The position numbers and the translations under genes were made by a program. The notes below the pieces were generated by a model. It had not been told where the DNA came from. It ran no database searches and saw only the letters and a list, made by a program, of their open reading frames with translations. Shown here in pieces: positions 33,722 through 45,800 of a stretch of 64,000 bases of DNA (position 1 is its first letter; every line of letters starts with the position of its first letter). The DNA is from Rotaria sordida. Lineage: Eukaryota; Rotifera; Eurotatoria; Philodinida; Philodinidae. Location: positions 304,308 to 368,307 of the forward strand of contig CAJNOL010000006.1 in NCBI GenBank assembly GCA_905250125.1, read 5' to 3'.

Positions 33722-33876
33722 TAGTGGCGGAGTCAGGATTTTGAGCTGAGAGAGAGTGGGGGGGGGGACTCAGCCCCTTCTAAGGCACCTCTGAGCCCCG
33801 GTTTTTGAATAAAATACATGGTTTTAAAATTTTCCTGGGAGGGAAGGAGCTCAGCTCACCCCTGGCTCCGCCACTA
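33722..33876. mobile_element. hAT-like MITE with 8-bp target duplication
   Basis: The 155-bp element has terminal inverted repeats TAGTGGCGGAGTCAGG and CCTGGCTCCGCCACTA. It is flanked by GTAATATT (33714-33721) and GTACTATT (33877-33884), an 8-bp target-site duplication with one mismatch. Eight-bp duplications and this terminal sequence fit the hAT superfamily. It carries a G-run and has no coding capacity. Confidence 0.8.
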
Positions 33877-34779
33877 GTACTATTTCATCAGGTAGATTGA
33901 AGAATTGATTAGCATAATGTTTCATTATTATTAATTATATATTTATTGTTTCAATTCTGTGCTTGGTTATTGAATAATGCGATTGAGATAAGCTACATTC
34001 ACTTGCATGATCTACTGTCTGATGAAATGATTGCGCTTACCTTTTGCTGGTTATTTCTAAATGCACTGTGTGAATATTTTTTATAAAATGAAGCAAATAA
34101 AGAGATTTATATATATTTAGAATCAGCATAATATCACTAATAATTTCTACTAAAAATTTTGGTGGTCATTTTCAGAAAATATGATAGATAGCGTTCTATG
34201 CTGATTGTGTTCCACAACGGCAATGCTTTGCTGTCAATGTGAAAAACTTTTAGAATTCATAGAACAGTATATGAGCTACATTTTATGCATTTTATGATGG
34301 GTTGAAACTGCTTATACCAACGGCTTTGGTTTACTTTTCATTGTTGCTTACGCAGACTAAAGATGACGTGATTTGATGACCTCCAAATGTTAGAAAAAAT
34401 AATGAAGATCACGATGAAGATATGATATTACTATTTTATAAACTATCCTGAATTTTTTATGAGATCATCGTTTTAGAAATGATGGAATGAGTCATTCGCA
34501 TCAGCTTATAGACTATCAGTGTCCAAATCTAAGTAAATATGACAGTCGACATTGGACGCACATTCATTGAGATCATTCTCTTATAAAATAATATATAATA
34601 TATGTTCATTCTAAGATTGGATTGGATTGAAATAGTCAGATGAATATCGAATTGACTTAAGCTAATCTCAGAATAAACATCCAATTTTATACTCGATGAT
34701 AAGTATCATGTTTGAAAAAGTTCTATTCCTACTATGGTGAAGTTAATACTAAAGAGTTTTCTATATCAATGAGAATACC

Positions 34780-35580
34780 TTAAGAAAGTAGCCGAAGTCC
34801 ACATTTATTTACAGTATTCCATTTTGATCTTGGACATTCTACAGGAGCTTTTTCGACTTATAGATTTGCTGACAACCTAAATGTATTAAAGTTTTTGAAT
34901 ATGCTAAGAAGTGGAAACAGCCGATCAACGTCTCCAAATCGGTCTACTATATATTTCATATACAAATTAATCTACGCTTCTGAACAATATTAATGAATGA
35001 TGTCTGACTTGAGTGTGTGAGCAACTTTAAATATCTTGAAGACGTTTGTACTACTAAGTTGCTTATGCGTAAATCTGTTACAAATTGTTTAGAAAAGGTT
35101 CAACGGTCGTACACAAAACTGAAATGGTTGAAATGCAAGTGAGTGATCTCTACTAGTGTATTGAGACAATGCTTTTTCGCTTTTTTGTTTCCATTTTTTC
35201 CTACGCTTTTCTGCCCTTTTTCTTTTCTCTCGCACACTTAATACGAACTGCTTCGATAAAATTTTAGAGCGGATAAAAGATTAATTCACCGATCCCATGG
35301 TTAGCAACTTGGGAACTGCATACCTTTACTGGCGAAAAAAGATTTAGATTATTATATTAAACAATATATCAGAAAAATACTTAAAAAACTCTATAAAGGA
35401 GATGTTTCAACGTCATTCTTTTTCAACAATATTTCATTCTGGAGTGAATTTAGGAAAAGAAAAAATGATGAATTAGGACATCATTTCTAACACAGACGGG
35501 TGAAAGAATTGAAAAAAGAAACATAAATCCTTGTTAAGATTAGGGTTACAATTTGCTGAAAATAAATAAATAAATAAATG
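34780..35580 (+). pseudogene. Dead non-LTR retrotransposon 3' end (reverse transcriptase)
   Basis: Broken plus-strand frames give RT-like pieces. HLFTVFHFDLGHSTGAFSTY and RFADNLNVLKFL (the position of the F/YADD box, here FADN) come first. KKWKQPINVSKSVYYIFH, CVSNFKYLEDVCTTKLL and NCLEKVQRSYTKLKWLKCK follow in other frames. Multiple stops and frameshifts separate them. The end is an (AAAT)n tail near 35560-35580, as in LINEs of the RTE/jockey type. The 5' end is not visible. Confidence 0.75.
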
Positions 35581-35900
35581 ATGGCAACAATTTATGTTAT
35601 AATAAACACTCATCTTCCTTTTTTTTAACTCTCCTTTTCTTTAACCTTCCGTGTCCATTTTTCTCTCTTCCTCTATAGTCTAAGATGAACACTCAGTTTT
35701 TAGTCGTTATTTGTCTATGCTTTACAATTATGTTTTGATGATGATGTGATCAATATTATGTTATCATATTTTCTTCCATTCTCCTTTCTTATATTCCATT
35801 CCATTTATAAGCATTCTAGAGCGTCACAAATAAAACATGCATAATCAAAAAAATTTGATTCATTCTTCGAATCCTGTTTGAAATGAAAAAAAATAAAACA

Positions 35901-38423
35901 TTAATTTTCTTCAATAGTTTCAAGAAGTTTTTGTAAATGTTCTCGATAAAATAAATCTAATTGAGATGTTTCAATCAATGATCGAAGAGCATCTTGAACA
36001 TAATTGTCTTCTATCGTACATGAATGAAATTCTTTTAAACATTTTTTAAAAAGATTCATTATTGTTTTATTTTCTTTATCTTCATGTATAATTTTAAATA
36101 AACAACGAATTATTATTTTCATAATATCATATCGATGAACATTAATTCGTGGTTTAAGTATTTCAATAATTTTTAAAAGTAATTTTAATGAATCAGATCG
36201 TAATAAACGATTATCAATAGAATCATCAATAAGTTCAATAAAATGTTTTAAATGACGAATAGCAAATAATTCAAGACGATTTATATAATATTGAAGTATT
36301 TTGATAAGTTGTCGACGATATTCAATATTTGTTTCTAATAAACTGTCATGAATAAATCTTTCAATAAGTTGACTTGTACGTATAAATAAATGTTTACCAG
36401 AATAAATTTCATTTTCAAGAATATTTAACCAACGATATGTTGTTGCTAATAAACATTCAAATAATATAATACGATCACCACGATGATATAAATTTTGTTC
36501 AAGACCATACCTAGATGAAAAATAAAAAAATAGAAAAATATAGCCAAGATTTGCCACTACAACTTGACAGAGTCCAATATCTTAAAATACTGTTTCTTTA
36601 ACTTTCAAAAAATCAGGAAAATCGTATTAGACCTTGCAAATTATCCAACCGCGTCAAAACTTCAAAATTGTGATTTCTGACGGCGTGTGGGAAAGAAGCA
36701 GTAAGCTTAAGGAGATATTTATTTAAGGTACCGGTAATTCGGAATTTGAGAAAATATTTCTGTCATGGTTGGATAGAATTTGTCGAATCACCTATAGAAG
36801 TGTTATTTTTGCCATATTCAGACGATGTTTTTGCACTGAAACCTAGGCTAAAAAAGAAATTAAAAAAATCCTTTAAAAATTAAAATACAACAAAAGTTTC
36901 AAATCGCAACATTTTATCCAAATATTGTTTGATCGTTGAGAAAATCGATTTTTTCGATACGACAGCAAAATGCCATAGATTTAGGCTTGTATTCTAAGAT
37001 ATTGACCCTCAGAACTTCAGTTCCAAAAGAAATGAATATCATATTTAGAGTCAGCACAAAAACCTGTATTCAATAGTATACCCAATACTCGAATCTGAGT
37101 TTCATCAAATTGTGGTCTGTGCTAGAGATATAAGAAACTACGAGAAAAAAAAATTGCCGGCACTGAAATTCAAGTTTATAGTAAAATATTTTATGGTTTT
37201 AAGTAAATTATCTTAAAAAATCATATGAATCAGAAAATAATTCAAGAGACATGTTCCTAACAGGTACTAATCCTCGTATAAATAAATAAACAATAAGAAG
37301 TTGCCAGGATCGAGACCAAAACGAAATTTGACGCAAATTAAATTCGAGTATTAAGTACACTATTCAATACAAACTTTTATACTGATTCTAACTATGAGAT
37401 TCGTTTCTTTCGGAAGTGAAGGTCTGAGTGTCAACATCTTAAAATATAAATCCTTACTTATCACATCTTGCAATCAAATATTATTTTTCAAACCGCATGC
37501 ATAATAAGTCAAAAAATAGTTCGAATAAATGTTGAGACTATTGAGAGTTAAAGCTTTTGATGTAGTTCAATTTTTATAGATTTTTCTGATCTCTTTTTAA
37601 ACCTAAATTTCATTACAAAACAGTCGTCTGAATCTGTCAGGTAAATCGACAAGCTCTCTCCAATTGTGAAACTTTAATTAAATTTCGACTTGTCGGCATC
37701 TTACATAATAACATTTGCACGATTAAATAATAATAATTCTGTTGATGTACAATGTCTTTGTAAGTGATCCAATAAATAAAGACTTATTAATTTCATATCT
37801 ATAGATGGATCATCTAATGTCATTAAACAAACAGGAAATATTAAATCAAATGTTTCAGATAGTGATGACTGATGCATTGATTTAATAATATGAACAAATA
37901 ATTTAATAGCAATAGGATATTTATCATATGTCGTCTTTAATAATAATGGTTGTAGATGATGAAGACAATGAAGATAAATAGGTTGTGTATGTTGTTTTAA
38001 AAGAAGAAATTCTTCTAAATTGTTTATTTGTAAAAATTTATATAGATGATTGAGAATCATTTGTGATTCAGATGAATATTGAATTATATTTTGATTTGAT
38101 GGTAAAAGATTTGGTTTATAAATTTTCATAGTTGATGATAAAACTTGATGATAATCAATTTGAGTTGATGTTAATAAATTAAGATCAATTTCAAGTGGAA
38201 TATGTTCAAAAAGAAAGAGTAATAATGAAGATAAATAATCAGTTTTAGATGTAAATAATTCATCATCTTTAACTGTTAACTCAGATAATTGATCATTTAA
38301 TTGAATAAAAATTGATTGATCAGGATATGTTATTGAACCGAGTGTTTCTATTGATTTATTAAATAAACTTTTCGATGTTATCAAAGCATCAATATTTTGA
38401 AAAATTGAAATTGTATTATTCAT
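35901..38423 (-). CDS. TTI2: TELO2-interacting protein 2
   Basis: Exon 1 (38423-37705) and exon 2 (36510-35901) join in phase to 442 aa. Family TTI2 proteins are about 500. The match rests on the conserved C-terminal half: SLYLLDHLQRHCTSTELLLF and NRANVI, then after the splice MYGLEQNLYHRG, and YYINRLELFAIRHLKHFIEL. The N-terminal 200 residues are all-helical and diverged. TTI2 forms the TTT complex with TELO2 and TTI1, which helps fold and stabilise PIKK kinases (mTOR, ATM, ATR). The only intron is 1194 bp and is largely a foldback. Start codon MNNTISIFQNIDAL is the first ATG of the open frame. Confidence 0.85.
36722..37704. repeat. Foldback filling the TTI2 intron
   Basis: The left arm (GGTAATTCGGAATTTGAG near 36732) pairs with the right arm, which ends CTTGTCGGCATCTTAC at 37704. 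Its complement, GTAAGATGCCGACAAG, is the intron's 5' splice site. Internal blocks (TTCAGACGATGTTTTTGCAC near 36819) match the 19838-20545 element in sequence and order. Confidence 0.8.
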
Positions 38424-39826
38424 GTTTATCTACAAGATGTAATGACTGATATTTAATTAAGATAGTAGAATATACCGCGTCCATCAGCAACTAAATCATA
38501 GATGTCAGTTGGAATGCACGTCCATATGTTTTTCATTCTTTTTTTTTTCATCGAATCTCAAAATAGAACGAAAGTCTTGGCACAAAATATTTACTTATTT
38601 TTCAGCCACTTAAAAAAGAAACTTCTTAGAGTCAGAAGTAGATTTTTTCTCTATTTTTGAATATATGTTCAAATTTTCCTTCTAGGTTAAGATTGAACAA
38701 CTATCAGTAAATTTTGTGAAAAAGTTCAAAACTGAATATGAGACTTTCGCGGTATAGATCTTTTCCCATAGATACTGTATACAATATACATTTTTTTGAA
38801 ATCTTTATAAAAAGTACCGTTGCCATCTTAATTGCATCTCTTCCAGTCACTCGAAGTTCTAACAAAACTGATTTTTCGATCTATTCAACATTCTAAAGGG
38901 ACAGAGTTTATCAAACATGTTTACATTACAATTCAAAATCCTATATCGTGTCCATCAAATACAGTGAAGATTGATGTTTCATTTGATTATAGAGATATAC
39001 TCAATGACACATCGAAGAATAGTAACATAGAGGAAGTAGTCGATCCATTAAATTTTGTGTTTTTTTTTTCGTTGCTGTCACTTTGAATAAGAAGAAGAAA
39101 AGATTTACATTCACTTTTATATTACATGATAGACTTAAATGAATATTATCTCGAGATTGAACGAATTGTCTGTAATAGATATGACTCTGCCTCATATATT
39201 AAATGAAAATTCTATGTTAACAATTGCAGATCTCAACTTCCTGAAATAAAGAAAAAAAATCGAAGAGAAACTAAAAAATCCCATCTTCTTAAACCTTTTA
39301 CTAGTAGCTAAAATATAAGTTTGAACGACGTCCGACAGTTGTGTATGTTCCCTCGTTACACGATGCTGGCAAATTATATCGATGATACTATTTCTAAAAA
39401 ACTTCTCTATTTAATACAAAAAACAAAATAGACCTAAGCTATAGTAACTAGTTTTATTTTCCAATCATCCTTTTCACAAAAAATATCGATTGTCAAAACT
39501 TCTAAAATTTTCAATAGTTATATGAACGATGATTAAAGGACATGATCATTTTTAGTATATGATCTTAAGTTATATTCTTTCAATATCAGAAATGAAAGTC
39601 TAAAAAAAAAATTATTTCAATAGATGAAAACATAAGTTTTATGAGAGCAAAAAAAAAGTATCACTTAGTACAAATAAATATAGAATGATCGTAGACTACA
39701 TATGAAATAAATAAATACATAAATAACTTTGGATCTATTGAATAGAGAATAATAATAAAAAAAAAGAAAAAGAAAGATAAGATTATATTTTACAAGAATA
39801 TCTGACTAGAATAGAATAATAAATTT
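38424..39826. other. Intergenic between TTI2 start and DOCK end
   Basis: No supported gene. On plus, a frame of about 250 bp (38823-39075, containing GTEFIKHVYITIQNP) follows a good splice acceptor (CATCTCTTCCAG). It has no recognisable family or partner exon, so it may be a gene remnant. Confidence 0.35.
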
Positions 39827-42800
39827 TTAACGAAGAAGTTTGGGCGGTTTTGGTGGTGGACGTGGTGGTATATCGTTTGATAATTGCTAAAAGTAAGTAA
39901 ATAAAATGAATATCTTAGAGATAATTCGAATATTATTGTTTTACTTCAGATGATTTTGTCAATGCACGAATTTTATTAACCAATTGATGAGAAGGTGATA
40001 ATGAATTTTTATTAGTATTATTATTTGATTTTGATTGTATAATTTCATCCGTTGATTCATCATTTAAACTTTCTGATGATAGTAAGGTTTGACTTGCTGA
40101 AGCTAAACATCAAAAGTATGATGGGTTTTTTTTTAAAATTTTTATATATGAGATTTTACCAATGACAAATTGTCCACTGATATTAATCTCAGCTGTTGAT
40201 GAACGAGGTGAATCATTTGATGCACCAGCTAAAGAACTAACTGATGAACTAAGTGATGGTACTGTACGTGGAGGTCGACGTGGTCGAAGACTTATTAACT
40301 ATATATAATAATAAGAAGAGAAATAAGATCTTTTTTTTGATTTATTTAATCACAATACTTCTTCTCTTAATTCAATAGGATTTTTTTGTGGTGATGATGT
40401 TGCTGTTGGTTTAAATATAGTATTTGTTGAATTTGTTGATGATGTTCGACTTCCTATTCAAAAAAAAAAGAAAATTTTTTTTCATATTTGAATATTTTAT
40501 TAACTTGTTAAATCTGATTGTCGTAATTGTATATCAGTATTTGAACGATGGCTATGAACAGATGTATTTGATGAAAGATCACTTGATGGTCTAAAAAGAT
40601 TGTATCTTATCTTTTCTATTTCAAAAAAAAAGAAAATAAAAATTAGAGTCAATTCACTTACACAAATATACTTAAACGTAATCCTTGTACCTATTTTAAT
40701 TTAAATAAATCTATTTTTATAGATAAAATAAAATCTATACCTGTTGTTTACCACAATGATGTTCAACAGAACGTTGTCGATGAATTAAAAGACCACTTAA
40801 GTGATCGACATGTGGTAACATTTCTGGTTTTGACTTTTGTCGCATTATAATTAATGCTCGTTCAAGTAAAGGAATCTATTAAATGAAAACAAAACATATG
40901 TTCTTAAACAATAAAAAAAAAATCTAATTAAAACTACTTGATCAGCAAGTAATTGTTTAACTTTATCAATTAATGTTCGTGTATATTCATCTGAATGTTT
41001 TGTTTGATATTCGTTCGATAAAAATGCCTATAAATATAAACATGAAATTTCTCGAATGAAATAAACATAAACTAACTTGCTCAATAACACTAGCACCACC
41101 CATAACTGCTGCATCAAGAATTCCAGCTGTCTAAAAAAAATATATATATATAGATCAATAAATAATTTCTTTTGTTTTATTTGTCTAACTTTGCCAGATA
41201 ATGGTGTCACATTAAGTTCACGATCAGCTTCATTTGCTTCCACAAGAATTTTTAATTCTCTATTTGTTTTTTCAAGTAAATGAATTGCATTTTCTAATGG
41301 TGTTAATATAGTCTAAAATTTAAATAAATAAAAAGAAAAAATTCTATATTTTTCATATTATAATAATAATAATTCACTTTTGTTGATGGACCTGCTGGTA
41401 CCCATCGAGTTGTATTTGGTAATGCAAGTGCAGTAGAAAATTCATATTTTTCTGCTGAATATTTCTATAAAAAATTCACAAAACTAATTGTTTGCTTTGT
41501 CTTAACATAAATCTTACAGCAATGTCTGATGTAGCTTCTCGATCATCATCATGTACAAATAAACGTGTATAAGTAAATCGACGTACTTCGTTCGAACGAT
41601 AATATCTTAATATGAGAGGAGAAAAGAATTGTTTAAAAATCTTTTTTTTAGTATTGAATTACTGAAGGATAGCTTCTGGAATATTTCTATTTCCAAATCT
41701 TGTTTTTTCATCAGATATAGGTTGAACAACTTGTACTTGGACATCTTTACGAAAGAAAAAATAATAATAATAATAATAAATTCATAGATATACAGTGACT
41801 TCCAAAAAAATCATTCAATCAAATTTATTTTCAATATTTTTCTACTGCGGTAAACACTACGAAGAATTCGAACAATGACTTGAGTAGAGAATTTTATTCC
41901 TATAGAATGTCTTCTAGCTTTCTAGGACGTATATGGGTCATGATACATAAACCTTACGGAAGGCACAAGAGTAGAGTCATGCGACACCAACTCTTTTCGA
42001 GTCTCGGATAGACATGTGTCGGGACAAGTGTTTTCTAGTTCCGTACATGTCTACTCAGGTAAGACCGTTACTGAAAAAATAGATAAAATCATGTTTTTTA
42101 AATAATTTTGTGAGTCAAATCAGAAGAGACAATCTCTTCATCAGTTACTCCAAGTAAACGTGTGTTATCAAAGGATTTATCACAATCATATTCACAAACG
42201 CAAAAAAAAGACGATCGTCTAAAGACAATGAAGCAATGTCCAATGAAAAAATGCAATCAGAAAATGATGAAAACATATTTTAATGTTCATAATGATGAAA
42301 TTATTTATTTGTTTATATAACCATGTATATGATTGTGACTTGCTTATTCATTAAAATTTAATATTTATATACTTTATTTATCATGTTGTGTTTTTTTCTC
42401 TATTACAAAATATTAGCAAAATAATAAATTGATTTATGATGTACAAAAGATTTCACGAGAAAAATCACAGAGTTCAGGGTATCTTAAATGGAATTCGAGA
42501 CTATTCTGCTGGGCTACACAAAAGTTGCTTTTTATCTATTATTTCGTATAGATTTATGCATTGTAATGAAAAATAATCTAAGATATTTGGAAGATGTTTC
42601 ATTACGTAAAGAACTGTTTACTCTATCATTCTAGATTACTAAAGCAGAATTATGATTGCAAATTCTAGAAGTTGAGAAAGTTGGTTTTTCAGAGACTCTA
42701 TCCTCAGAAAACTAGCAATCATTTTTATATTCAGAAATTCTCTACTCAAATTACTATTTAAAATTTTCCGAGTGTTTCCAGCAGCGAAAAAAATAACTTT

Positions 42801-45800
42801 ATGAGTCACTGTATATATATATATATATATATTTTGTTTTTTTTTGTTTCGAAAATTATTTTTACATTGTGAAGTACTTCGACGATGATATTCTTCAATA
42901 TTAATAGTTGGATCAAGAAGAATTGAATGTGGAAATATTGTTTGAAGTTTTTCTCGAACATCACTTAATCTTTGTCCTGATTCAGATCGATAAACAAAAA
43001 CATGATTCTATATTACCAAAAGAATATTTATTTTTGTTTAATGATATTAAAAAAAATTAATCATTTTACTTGAAGAAAATCATGAAAACCCATTCCATAA
43101 CAACCAATACGAAAATATTCTTGTTCAAAACGTTGTTTACTTGCATCCATTATATGTACATAAAGTCGAGATTGATTTAACTAAATAATAAAAATCTCAT
43201 AGAATTAGTTAATAGACAAAAAAAAACAATGTTTTATTTACGAATAATGAACTAAGATTATCATATTCAAATGATTGTTCATATTGTATTTGTAATTCTT
43301 TACAAACTTCAATTGCTTTTTCCCAAGCCTAAATTATTTTTCTTTTGAATTTATATAAAAAAATAAATAAATTATTTTACATCTCCTTCATCAAATAATT
43401 GTATTATATCACGATAAAGTTTTTTCTTTAATTGATCATGTGTTTTAACTGTTTGATGTATTTGAGTATATTTTATATGAACTTCTTCAAGAATTTTATC
43501 TGGATCCCACTAAATAGAAAAAAAAAAGTTAGTTTTATTGTTTTATAAAGAAAAAACAATTTTACATCAAGTAATTTTGCATGTAACATTAATGTATGAC
43601 CAGCTTCAATTTTATTTTGTAAACGACGATTCATTTCATATAATTGATAGATATATTTAATATACATTGGTAAATGACCAAGTCGTTCATAAAATTCCTT
43701 TGTAAGAAAGAAAATAATAAGAAATCAAATGAAAATACGCAGCAATTTCATTTTTTATTGATGTGATTTTGTAAAAAAAAAAACTGTTGATGTCTCTAGA
43801 CTTCGAAATTTATTTTAGCTGAGTTTTTTCTATGTAACAGATGTATGTTGGATTATTCCATGTTACTCTGAAAAATTCCATGCTACAGACTTTTGTCCTA
43901 TTGAGTTATTATAGAAAAGGTAGCATTAGACATGTGATACAAAACAAAGGACAAAAATTTTCACTTCGAAGATTTCCCTATAGAAATTCTGCAGGTTGAA
44001 ACAATATTTTTGAAGACTAAATAGTGTATTTTTGTAGAGGACTCTGTAGGCTACAAAATCTATATGTAAATGTTCCACTAAACATGGTTAGGTTTTTCAA
44101 AAAATTAAATCTATTTGTTGTTGAACGATGTGAAAGAGTACGAATATAGACACGGAATATCTTGTAACTGAATGAGAAGTTTAAAAATCAATTCCAAATG
44201 ATACTAATCCTTATTGACGTTCTCGAGATGATAGTAAAATAAAAAATTTCGTTCGAGGAAATGATCGAACTTCTAGAAAACCAGTTTTTGGAAGACAAAA
44301 TTTTGGAGTCTACTCTGAAATTCTTAGATCTTCCCGCCATAAATTCACAGAGTTATTTTCTATTTATATAATTAAGATCAATTAAGTGTGAACTGGAAGA
44401 GCCAATATTTTTTACATATGTACATAGGAAGAGAACTTGTTGAAAAAAAAAAATCTTTACAAAGAATCAAAACCAAATCGACGATGGTCATATTCCATTT
44501 TCGCTGGAATGAAAAATGAATTTTTTTCTTCATCGATTAGGAAATTTATTACTTCATGATTCAAGAGAAAAGATCCGTAACCATCGAAGTATATTCACAT
44601 TTGATTTGTGATCAATCCATTGAGTTCTTGGTAGAGATTTTAGGAAAACGGTATTCTGAAGCGATTTCCCTATCGATCTACGCAAGACCGACATTCTTAG
44701 CTTATCCCATTTGAGAGTTATAAGACTTTTTCTGAGAACTCCGATTCCAGTAAATGAACCTATGATCACCTGGGAAAGCAGCTAGGCAGAAGTAATTCGT
44801 AATGCTGAGTTGAATGGTAATATTCGTTTTTAAGTTCGAAATAATCTAACTGTGTTATGTCAAGGTTTCTGAAATTTAGCAATCAGCTCCTATGTAACAA
44901 ATGAGTCGACATTTCGAAAATATTGAGAAAACAGTGTCAGATCAGTTCAAACCTAAAAATAAATATCACCATTCGATTCAGTATGGTAAATCACTCTTCC
45001 CTAACTGCTATTCCGAGTGATCACAGATCAATTGGCTGAAACTGAGAGTCTCAGAAAAATCTTATAAATCTTGAATGGAACAGACTAGGAAGTTAGCCAT
45101 GCGTAGATCGAAAGAAAATGGCCTCGAATTTTTTCTCTTGAATGATGAAAACTGCAGGTCTTTATGATATTCTGATCAAAATTTATTCAAAAAATAATGG
45201 AACACATTATATTTTGAAATGAATAGTGGATGTTGGCTAGATGGTTCCGGTCTCGGTAGCACTAGAGCAGGGATCGAGGACAAAAACGGCTGGTACTGCT
45301 TATATATAGATCGAACACTTTCTCGATCGACTGATAGTAGCTCGATGTATTGTTCAACTCTATTGGATACCAAGGCAATAGTCAAAATTGTGAGTGGAGC
45401 TTAATCTTTCGATTTCGGTAGCTGACAACTCAAATGACATGAACGCTAGTCATATAAACGAATATTCACTCTATTGACTTTTTTCTTCTATTTTACTACA
45501 TACCATTAAACTTCTAACACAATGCATTTGAAGATCTAAAGCAGCTGTTTCATTATCATTAAGAGCAGCACGTAATTCAATAATTCGAGATAACAGATTA
45601 TCAATCATATCAACTAATTTTGAACCATTTTTTGCAAGTTTTTTTGCTTTACAAAAATCATCAATTCTATAACAAATAGATATTCAATAAAATATCTTTT
45701 TTTTTTGAAAATATTTCAATACATACGCATTAATTAAATATTCTTTAAAATTTTTATCAACTAAAGGTTCATTAGCAAATTTATCCATTACAGTAACAAA

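Larger units (their letters stand above)
33080..33930 (-). pseudogene. Decayed F-box family gene
   Basis: Read on minus: an F-box start (FFNLPDEIV near 33925-33885), interrupted by a 155-bp MITE, continues as IDAFNLYGINERLNNILHDK and LTLFDWSSNELIP (33690-33580). It is then interrupted again by a GC-rich insertion (about 33260-33575) and resumes as DDSLIDEFCLKILPYIHHKV and SSIERILLATDYPDLYDIGL (33250-33085). Besides the two insertions there are a stop just after the F-box, a TGA after KVKW, and a frameshift. This resembles a large F-box/repeat family I associate with bdelloids (from memory). It is not functional. Confidence 0.7.

Noticed and set aside
38832-39086. 84-codon plus frame after a good acceptor
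   Set aside because: No upstream exon or known domain found. At most a gene remnant.
44554-45404. Open frames on both strands in a DOCK intron
   Set aside because: They follow foldback arms. No domains, and the DOCK reading frame is complete without them.
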